DNA of 64,000 nucleotides, from contig NZ_BAACAP010000225.1 of NCBI RefSeq assembly GCF_045865695.1, positions 1 to 64,000 on the forward strand. The letters run 5' to 3'. This stretch comes from Scytonema sp045865695. Its GTDB lineage: Bacteria; Cyanobacteriota; Cyanobacteriia; Cyanobacteriales; Nostocaceae. Each line of letters begins with the position of its first letter. Position 1 is the first letter of the stretch. Below, piece after piece: positions 24,970 through 31,589 of the stretch. The notes under the pieces were generated by a model that saw only the letters and a list, made by a program, of their open reading frames with translations, searched no databases and had not been told where the DNA came from. Made by a program: the position numbers and the translations under genes.

Positions 24970-25287
24970 ATGACTGAAACTAAAACGACTCGTACCGTGC
25001 GTCGAGGACGCATTTTCCCTGAAATCCAATGGACAGAAGAACAATTTGCTGAGTGGGAAGCGGAGGGTGAGGAATTTTATCAACGTTGTAAACCCATTTT
25101 TGATAAAGTCAAAGCAGAATTTATAGAAAGTCATTACAACTGGTATGTTACAGTTGAACCCGATAGTGGTGATTATTTTATTGATAAAGATTTGGAAGCT
25201 GCTTGGCATAAGTGTCATGAAAAGCACCCAGGCAAGATACACCACACTTTCCGAATTAATGAAACAGGGGTTTGCGGTACGATATGA
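24970..25287 (+). CDS. Hypothetical protein, partner of aspartyl-protease-like gene
   Basis: A 105-residue acidic, Trp-rich soluble protein (RRGRIFPEIQWTEEQFAEWE, DSGDYFIDKDLEAAWHKCHE). Its stop TGA overlaps the ATG of the next gene (ATGA), so the two are translationally coupled. This is the size and arrangement of an antitoxin-like or chaperone-like partner, but no known fold is evident. Confidence 0.7.
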   Translation: MTETKTTRTVRRGRIFPEIQWTEEQFAEWEAEGEEFYQRCKPIFDKVKAEFIESHYNWYVTVEPDSGDYFIDKDLEAAWHKCHEKHPGKIHHTFRINETGVCGTI

Positions 25288-25649
25288 CACTTTCAGGTAG
25301 ATTTGGTGATGAGGATGCGTTATTTTTTGAGATAGCACTTATTGATAGCCAGGGATTAGAGCTACAAATTGAAGCTTTATTTGACACCGGTTTCTCGTAC
25401 TGGTTGGCGGTGGACAAGCAAGATATAGATGGATTTGGTTGGATTTATGTTGACCGACAAAGGATGCAAACTGCACGGGGGAATTCTAGATTTGATATTT
25501 ACGCAGGTAAGATTAAACTTGATGGTACTGCATACGATATTCCCGTTCACGTTGGCAAAGGTTTATCTGAAGTTTTACTTGGGCGACAATGGTTGACAAC
25601 TCGACGATTGTTAGTTGATATGCCGCAGCAATTACTAACATTGGGATAA
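25284..25649 (+). CDS. Retropepsin-like aspartyl protease family protein
   Basis: A 121-residue protein starting at the ATG inside the ATGA overlap (an upstream TTG at 25272 is less likely). The motif ALFDTGFSYWLAV matches the DTG active site of single-domain bacterial retropepsins (hydrophobic-hydrophobic-D-T-G), and LSEVLLGRQWL matches the later hydrophobic-Gly motif. Such proteins act as homodimers. With the upstream 105-residue gene it forms a two-gene unit widespread in cyanobacteria, here sitting between two copies of the S2P block. Confidence 0.75.
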   Translation: MTLSGRFGDEDALFFEIALIDSQGLELQIEALFDTGFSYWLAVDKQDIDGFGWIYVDRQRMQTARGNSRFDIYAGKIKLDGTAYDIPVHVGKGLSEVLLGRQWLTTRRLLVDMPQQLLTLG

Positions 25650-25722
25650 TTATGAAGGTGTGGCTCAATTAGCTTTAGCACCAGAGAAATTAGCTGCATA
25701 TTTTGCTCAAAAAAATTCTTAG
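25650..25722 (+). pseudogene. Short trailing coding remnant
   Basis: Directly after the aspartyl-protease-like gene a startless frame reads NYEGVAQLALAPEKLAAYFA and stops at 25720-25722. It is protein-like and may be the frameshifted tail of a lost gene. Confidence 0.25.
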
Positions 25723-25756
25723 TTAGCCATCGTTCAACGCCATAGTATAAGAAAGC

Positions 25757-25789
25757 AAAAGCCTAGCTTTTCTAGAAAACTAGGCTTTT
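25757..25789 (-). terminator. Rho-independent terminator of S2P gene copy 2
   Basis: AAAAGCCTAG/CTAGGCTTTT stem with a TTTTGC tail on the minus strand, 23 nt past the stop. Confidence 0.75.
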
Positions 25790-25811
25790 ACCGTTGAATT
25801 ATCCAAACTGA

Positions 25812-26975
25812 TTATGCAGCGTTCGCTTGGGCTTTTTTGTAAAGTAAGTTAAGAACTGAAGCTTTTTCTAAAAGTCCCACAAGCACGCCATTGTCGCGGA
25901 TAACAGCAAGTGTAGATAACTTTCTTTGTTCTAGCAGTTGTACTGCATCCATTAATGATTGGTCAGATTTCACCGTTACCAACTGTTCGATTGGTCGCAT
26001 AACTTCTTCGATTCGAGTTTCTGACCACAGTGCTGTTGGGATGGCTCTCAAATTATCGATAGATACTGCTCCTACAAGCTGTCCGTTGTCATCTGTCACT
26101 AAGAAACGATTCCATTTTTGCCAGCCCAAGATACGTTCGTCAGCAAACTCTCGTAATGTAAGATGAGCACAGACAATTGGACTGTCAGTGGTGACTGCAT
26201 CCGCAGCCGTTAGACCTGTGAGTTTCTCTTGTACTCTAGCAAATTGAGCGGCATTACCTGCATTTTGCAGTAAGAAGAAACCGACTAGCAAGTTCCAGAA
26301 GTTTGCAAAGCTACCAGATAACAAGAGTGGGAGTAGACCGGAAGCTATAGCAATCCAACCAAAGATTTGACCAACTCGACTGGCAAAAACAACACCCTGA
26401 TAAGGATTTCCCGTAATCTTCCACACAAGAGCTTTTAATATATTTCCACCATCTAGAGGTAAGCCCGGTATTAGGTTAAAGAGTGCTAATGCTAAGTTTA
26501 CAGAAGCGAGAACGCCAAGTATTGCAGCGAGTGGTCCAGAAGGTGCGATCGCCCTTGGCGCAAGCTGTACCCAGCTTATCGCAATCCCAACACCTGTCAG
26601 TATACCGAATACCAGTAAGCTCACCAGAGGACCTGCAATTGCAACCCAAAAAGCCTCTGCAGGAGTTTCCGACTCTTTTTCTAAGCTTGCCAATCCGCCA
26701 AATATAAAGAGTGTAATTGATTTGACATCTATTCCTTGGCGAAGAGCGACAAAGCTATGTCCCAATTCATGAGCTACAACAGAGCTAAATAATAACAGTG
26801 CTGTCAGCAATCCCAGTATGACAGCTAAGGCTGCACCCAACTGCGGGAATTGTGCTGCTAATCCACTGCTGTAGCTTAAAGTAACTAAGCCCAGAACAAA
26901 AAACCAAGATGGATGGATGTAGAAGGGAATCCCGAAGAGGTTGCCAACGCGAATTGTGCCATTCATGTCGTTCAC
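25812..26975 (-). CDS. Site-2 protease family M50 metalloprotease with CBS domains, copy 2
   Basis: A 387-residue near-duplicate of the protein at 23206-24369, with the same HELGH zinc site, LPLDGG motif and CBS pair. Differences are conservative (for example V/I in ALAV-LGLL, K/R in QFA-VQE) except T/K near the C-terminus. Both copies have identical upstream regions, so dosage rather than new function seems likely. The first copy carries more third-position changes around the terminator. Both reading frames are intact. Confidence 0.92.
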   Translation of the reverse strand: MNDMNGTIRVGNLFGIPFYIHPSWFFVLGLVTLSYSSGLAAQFPQLGAALAVILGLLTALLLFSSVVAHELGHSFVALRQGIDVKSITLFIFGGLASLEKESETPAEAFWVAIAGPLVSLLVFGILTGVGIAISWVQLAPRAIAPSGPLAAILGVLASVNLALALFNLIPGLPLDGGNILKALVWKITGNPYQGVVFASRVGQIFGWIAIASGLLPLLLSGSFANFWNLLVGFFLLQNAGNAAQFARVQEKLTGLTAADAVTTDSPIVCAHLTLREFADERILGWQKWNRFLVTDDNGQLVGAVSIDNLRAIPTALWSETRIEEVMRPIEQLVTVKSDQSLMDAVQLLEQRKLSTLAVIRDNGVLVGLLEKASVLNLLYKKAQANAA

Positions 26976-27150
26976 CTTTGATTTTGATATGGAGGTTTTG
27001 CTTTACCCCTCTTGATGTTTCTAGGGTAACGAAATGTTAAGCACTTCTCATCTTTTTAACTGTCGTGGTGTCCGTTCGTTAAGGTGCGGTTATTACACTA
27101 GGAAACCGACACGCCAGATATTCTCGCGTGTATGCTTGTAGTATACTTGT

Positions 27151-27200
27151 AGTGTGGGCATTGCCCACCACCAAGTCTTTTGGTAGGCAATGCCCACACT
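27151..27200. repeat. Palindromic repeat (GGGCATTGCC type)
   Basis: AGTGTGGGCATTGCC and GGCAATGCCCACACT form a perfect 15-bp stem with a 20-nt loop. It shares its core with the centre of MITE family A. Confidence 0.75.
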
Positions 27201-27305
27201 ACTGATTCTAAGTCTACAAATATTGATTTTTATTACAGGTTGTAACAATAACCCTTTTGATAACAAATCTTTCAATCGCAAAGTCTAGCTTGCCAACCCA
27301 TACTC

Positions 27306-27369
27306 TTGTGGTACGGGCGGGGACGCCCGTACATGAAAGAGGGCGGGCGAGGACGCCCACCCCACAAGA
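27306..27369. repeat. GC-rich inverted repeats (GTACGGGC family)
   Basis: CTTGTGGTACGGGCGGGGAC and GGGCGAGGACGCCC plus CCCCACAAG give a compound palindrome related to 1922-1982. With the hairpin at 27151 it occupies most of the gap between S2P copy 2 and the OGFr gene. Confidence 0.65.
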
Positions 27370-27410
27370 ATTAGGTAAACTAAGAAAAAAAATTGCTATA
27401 ATCTTCTTTT

Positions 27411-27947
27411 TTAAGAACAAGCGGCATCCGTCCAAAACTGAAAAGTCTTATGAGCGATCGCTTGAGTTTCCTCTTTATAAATTTGTTGTAAACATTGGTA
27501 AAATGCTCGTGCATAACTTTCACATCCTAATGTCATTAAGCACTTAAGAATGCGAGTGATGCGAAGATAGTTATGGTTTCCAAAGTTTATCCACTCTTTG
27601 GCGCGAATTTTGTAGTTTTGTGCTTTCGTCACAATATAGCGATCGCTCTCCATATTGCCTTCTAACCCGTAAAACTTCAACATAATATTGAAAGACTGTA
27701 ACAAGTTTTGCTGAAGGCGAGAGTCAGTCTGAAATCTTTGAATAACTTCATTATTAAGAACAGGCGCGTAGGGATTAAAAGCGCTTTTCTCATTTATGGG
27801 GAATAACCATTGGATATAATCGTGATTGTATTCCAATTCATCAAAATCCCAACCCCATATTTCATGAATCATTCGCCCTGCTATATCTGGCTGTTCTGCA
27901 AGATAAAAAGGCACGATTGTAGCAGTGAGTCGTTCTTCATTTTTCAT
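27411..27947 (-). CDS. Opioid growth factor receptor (OGFr)-like domain protein
   Basis: A 178-residue protein matching the OGFr conserved region: IVPFYLAEQPDIAGRMIHEI, then the diagnostic ELEYNHDYIQWLFPI, SAFNPYAP and LQSFNIMLKFYGL. The domain is shared between animals and scattered bacteria and has no established bacterial function. No signal peptide. It is the third gene of a minus-strand run with two unknown genes (27979 and 28388), 31 bp from its neighbour. Confidence 0.88.
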   Translation of the reverse strand: MKNEERLTATIVPFYLAEQPDIAGRMIHEIWGWDFDELEYNHDYIQWLFPINEKSAFNPYAPVLNNEVIQRFQTDSRLQQNLLQSFNIMLKFYGLEGNMESDRYIVTKAQNYKIRAKEWINFGNHNYLRITRILKCLMTLGCESYARAFYQCLQQIYKEETQAIAHKTFQFWTDAACS

Positions 27948-27978
27948 GGTTGGTAAGTGTAGTTTTTTGAATGGTAGA

Positions 27979-28374
27979 TTATTTCATACTTATCTCAAAT
28001 GTAGTTCCTTTAAGTCCTGGCTCTGGATGTGCTTCTACATAAGCTGTAATAATTTGTTGAAATGTTTGCGCGTAGTTAAATGCAGCTGCTAGTTGCTTCC
28101 AACCAGGAGTGCGAGAAAATTTAATTCCTCGTTTTTTAGCTGCTTTACGACAAGCATTGTAAGAACCATATTGTTCGAGCAACTGCGCCTTATCAATTTT
28201 TTGTTGTACGCTAGGTAAAGTTGCGACAGCCGATTCAGTGACTTGAGACTCCTGCTGCCAAAGTTCGTTAACAGCAACAGTTGCAACTGTATATATGGCA
28301 GCTGCATTCTGTAATTCCACTTGTTGGTTATCTTTCAGTTGCTCTACAAGTTGAGCGATTCGTTTTTTTCCCAT
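27979..28374 (-). CDS. Hypothetical helical protein
   Basis: A 131-residue protein (MGKKRIAQLVEQLKDNQQVE) that is mostly alpha-helical, with a basic C-terminal part (YNACRKAAKKRGIKFSRTPG, WKQLAAAFNYAQ) suited to nucleic acid or partner binding. It lies 13 bp after the coiled-coil gene and 31 bp before the OGFr gene, so the three are probably one transcript. Family not recognised. Confidence 0.65.
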   Translation of the reverse strand: MGKKRIAQLVEQLKDNQQVELQNAAAIYTVATVAVNELWQQESQVTESAVATLPSVQQKIDKAQLLEQYGSYNACRKAAKKRGIKFSRTPGWKQLAAAFNYAQTFQQIITAYVEAHPEPGLKGTTFEISMK

Positions 28375-28387
28375 GAGTTTTCCCTAC

Positions 28388-28993
28388 CTATTTATCTAAA
28401 AGATTTCGTCCAATCGAAGCGGGATCTGTGTACATTTGCGGTTTTTCCCTTTGCTCGTTAGGATCGACATTATTGGCAAAGCGAGATGAAGAAGTTAAGG
28501 ACAGTTTGTTTACCTTTTCGTCCACTCCTTTGTCCTCGCGCCACCATATGACTATTGTTTTGATTGCTTTTAAAAATTTCATAAAACGGCTAGGAGAGGC
28601 TAGAGTACCCCAATACACTTGCTCTGCATTTTCAACATCCGAAACAGAATCAAAAGCTTCTGAAAGTCGATCCATCTGTCCTACCATTGAGGAGAGTTCG
28701 CGTTCCAACTCTGATACAATCTGTCGGTTGTTCTCAGCAAGCTGTTCTTTCTCCTGTTTGAGTTGACTAATCATGCTTTGTAGGCGTTCTAAATCTGTTT
28801 TTACCCGAATAGCGGACTGTTTGTATTCTTCGTTTCTTCTGATAAGTTGCGCTCGGCTGCGATTTGTGAAAATCAAACAATCACGCATCTCTTCGTACAA
28901 TTTATTTGCTTCAGAGTGAGGTAAGCTTTCGACAGTTTTGGGAAATTCTGTAGCGGAACGGAAGCGAGCAGATGATTCTTTCGGGGTGGTCAT
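28388..28993 (-). CDS. Coiled-coil protein, unknown
   Basis: A 201-residue protein from ATG 28993 (a GTG 10 codons upstream is also possible). Residues ~45-120 are a long coiled coil (RAQLIRRNEEYKQSAIRVKT, SMISQLKQEKEQLAENNRQI). A short amphipathic or hydrophobic segment follows (FMKFLKAIKTIVIWW) that may touch the membrane. First gene of the run leading to the OGFr gene. No family recognised. Confidence 0.65.
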   Translation of the reverse strand: MTTPKESSARFRSATEFPKTVESLPHSEANKLYEEMRDCLIFTNRSRAQLIRRNEEYKQSAIRVKTDLERLQSMISQLKQEKEQLAENNRQIVSELERELSSMVGQMDRLSEAFDSVSDVENAEQVYWGTLASPSRFMKFLKAIKTIVIWWREDKGVDEKVNKLSLTSSSRFANNVDPNEQREKPQMYTDPASIGRNLLDK

Positions 28994-29076
28994 GGTTGTT
29001 TCAAGTGATTTAGTAGCACGCACTTGATAATCAAAAACATCAATCGTTACTAAATTCCTGAATTCCTCCCGCTTTT

Positions 29077-29386
29077 TTGGACACTTTTATAATTGTCCCC
29101 ATGGCTTTATTATCCTATCAAGTGTTATAGCAATCCTACTTAATTGATAAAATACAAGTAGGCAATGCCCACCACTGAGGCTTTCGGTGGGCATTGCCCA
29201 CCCTACGGCATTTTTTTGGACACTTTTATAAGTGTCTTTTCTGACATCTTGCACCTTCTCAATATGGGAACGGTGGGCTTTAGCCCTACCTAATGAAGCT
29301 TTCGGTGGGCACTGCCCACCCTACGGCATTTTTTTGGACACTTTTATGAGTGTCTTTTATTACTTTATTATCCTATCAAGTGCTTG
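29077..29386. repeat. Nested repeat cluster
   Basis: Three copies of TTTTTTGGACACTTTTATRA (29077, 29212, 29330) and two of TATTATCCTATCAAGTG (29109, 29367) frame a left end of MITE family A (from 29126), a GGCAATGCCCACC hairpin and two GGTGGGCATTGCCCACCCTA palindromes. The arrangement suggests successive insertions or tandem expansion of a small element. The downstream 29387-29982 holds only a doubtful 31-codon frame at 29547-29642 (MTEAQLPNYEQIAKKFFKDY). Confidence 0.7.
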
Positions 29387-29982
29387 TCTCAATATTTTGT
29401 CATTGAAATCACAATAAGTGTAACTGTAAAATTACTGAAATCGAACGGATTGCAATAGTATTTTCAAATCCTGTAAGTTTGACAAATTGTCTTTTGACAA
29501 GTGTTGTAACCTAAAAACTATCTAACCAGTAACAGACCTGTTAAAAATGACTGAAGCACAACTTCCCAATTACGAACAAATAGCGAAGAAGTTTTTTAAA
29601 GATTATGTGAATATTCTTCATGTAATCTTTAACTTATTCTGACACAACTCCCATGTCTGATAACACTTCACTTTTTTTGACAATACGCATATGTAAGGGC
29701 TTAAAGAAAAAGTGTGTAAAGTAGGTTTTGTAGGTAAAGTAGGTTTTATATATTTTTCACTATTTTTCTATCTTGTGGTAGAAGCTAATGCTATCTGCTT
29801 CAGTAAGGTTTTCTCAATCTAAAATCTAAAATTCAAAATAAGAGAACTAACATTTCCTACTTTTAGGACTTTCAAAATACTCATAATGAAAAATTGTAAA
29901 ATCTTGTCATAAAATACTTTTTACCCTATGATAAGTCAGTATTTAAAATATGCATTTACCAAATAAAAAACGGGGAGCGTAT

Positions 29983-31581
29983 ATGTCGTTAAAAAAAATA
30001 GTCGTTTTTGTATCAGAGTCAGAATATGCACCGGCCAAGCAATTTATCCATTTGTTAGGAAAATCATCAGGATCGTTTCAAATACACGTTTTGAAACCGT
30101 CTGATGTGCTGAGTGTTCCTACAACTTCAGAAGAAGTTGAATTGACACCGGATAACTCAACTTCTTTAGAAGCGGTTAGAGAAGTATTTCAAAATTGTGA
30201 AGCTGCTGTTATGTTGATCGCACCAGCAGACTTATCTCAAGTTAAACAGCTCACTCACTCTTTTTTGAAATTTACCAGAGAAACGGAGATTCATCGCTTA
30301 GCATGGGTAGCTCCGGCTTGTCCTGAAGAGAGTAGACTGGGTAAGCTCTTAGCGATCGCAGAAACTTCCGTGCGTTCTCAAGAAGCAGAAACTTTGGTAC
30401 TACGTCATGCACCTCTGTTTTCCGATCTCCTCATTCAGAGAAAAGAATTAAAGTACCGTCGGACTCTATCGCTACCTTTGAATAATAGAGCTTTACCGTG
30501 GATAGACCCGAGAGTCATTAGTGAAGGGCTTTACAAGTGGATAATTGGAAAGGTCAACAACAATCCACCCTATGTCTTAATGGGACCAACTCATCTGACA
30601 GGAAAGGATATTGCACGGGAATTATCTGAAGTTCTTAAGCAAAACGCTAACAGCCGAAAGTTTCTCGCAAAACACTTTCAATCTGTTGAACTTGATGAGC
30701 GTGGGCTAATTGATGTTGAAAAACTGTTTCCTTATTTGTTAGAGCTAGGATACAGCCATGATGAAGCAAGAACTATCTTAGAAGAAGCGGACGGAGAAAA
30801 AAGTGGTTCGATGGCTTTTGAGGAGTTCTTGCATAAACTGCAAGAGCATTTTCACAAGATACTAGCAACAATCCCTACAGAAGTACGTTACTTAAATGAG
30901 CCACACTTTGCTGTCTTTTATGACTGGATGACAAGAGGAATGGACGAAAACACAGCTCAATCCCGACTAGAGTTAATCTCGGCGCTGAGTGAGTTTGGGT
31001 TGTGCGATTTGTACAACAACAAGCAAGAACTAATCCGGTGGTTGGGTCGAGAAAGTATCTCCTTTAAAGAATGGGCTAACGAACACGCCTTTGATTTACT
31101 CAACGTGCATTTTCTTCCCGGACGAAGAATTTTAACCCTTAATGAAGGACACTGGTTGGAGCGTCCTGCTCTTACAAGTCATCTCCTCTTGAGCAATAAA
31201 CGAATGCTTGTTAGTCAGTCTACTTTGGATGGTGAAGCCCTGGAATGGCAATGGGCTGATGAAGATACAAGTTATGCAGAAGTGGTTTGTTACACTCCAA
31301 AGGAAGGTGGAAAGCGGGTTTTAGAGTTAAAAGACCATAAAATTTTCAAACTATCAGTGCGGGGAGGTTGGGCTGGATCGCAACTAGCAGTTCGCTTGCT
31401 CTTCCAAAATAAATCGATTTCTCCTTGGCAAATCAGTTGGTTCCGAGAGCATGGTGAATTAATAGAAGAACTACCTAACTTGGAAGCCAACGATGTTGTT
31501 TGCGATCGCACTACAATGGTTGAGGAACAGCCAGATATCCTTCGAGGAATGGAAACTCAGGACTCGGTGTTAGCTCTTTAA
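29983..31581 (+). CDS. Atypical SDR (NmrA-like) protein fused to an EF-hand domain
   Basis: A 532-residue protein from ATG 29983, preceded by GGGGAG (an ATG 11 codons earlier is weaker). Residues ~3-215 look like an NmrA/atypical short-chain dehydrogenase: strand KKIVVFVSES, LRHAPLFSDLL, PWIDPRVISEGL and TGKDIARELSEVL, but the usual GxxGxxG is degenerate. Residues ~240-285 form an EF-hand unit with a Ca-loop-like DGEKSGSMAFEE. The last 250 residues are unknown. The gene is 8 bp upstream of the helicase, so the two are co-transcribed. A calcium-responsive sensor rather than an enzyme is plausible. Confidence 0.7.
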   Translation: MSLKKIVVFVSESEYAPAKQFIHLLGKSSGSFQIHVLKPSDVLSVPTTSEEVELTPDNSTSLEAVREVFQNCEAAVMLIAPADLSQVKQLTHSFLKFTRETEIHRLAWVAPACPEESRLGKLLAIAETSVRSQEAETLVLRHAPLFSDLLIQRKELKYRRTLSLPLNNRALPWIDPRVISEGLYKWIIGKVNNNPPYVLMGPTHLTGKDIARELSEVLKQNANSRKFLAKHFQSVELDERGLIDVEKLFPYLLELGYSHDEARTILEEADGEKSGSMAFEEFLHKLQEHFHKILATIPTEVRYLNEPHFAVFYDWMTRGMDENTAQSRLELISALSEFGLCDLYNNKQELIRWLGRESISFKEWANEHAFDLLNVHFLPGRRILTLNEGHWLERPALTSHLLLSNKRMLVSQSTLDGEALEWQWADEDTSYAEVVCYTPKEGGKRVLELKDHKIFKLSVRGGWAGSQLAVRLLFQNKSISPWQISWFREHGELIEELPNLEANDVVCDRTTMVEEQPDILRGMETQDSVLAL

Positions 31582-31589
31582 AGTAGTTT

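Larger units (their letters stand above)
25738..27098. repeat. Direct duplication copy 2 (S2P gene with flanks)
   Basis: Second copy of the block described at 23131-24492, in the same orientation. The 1.25-kb spacer between copies carries the 24970-25649 gene pair. Confidence 0.92.

Noticed and set aside
24877..25338. 153-codon minus-strand ORF
   Set aside because: Antisense to the 24970 gene, which has the ATGA coupling to its partner.
27257..27547. 96-codon plus-strand ORF
   Set aside because: Built from the GTACGGGC palindrome plus antisense of the OGFr gene.
29232..29417. 61-codon plus-strand ORF
   Set aside because: Lies across the nested repeat cluster; composition follows the palindromes.
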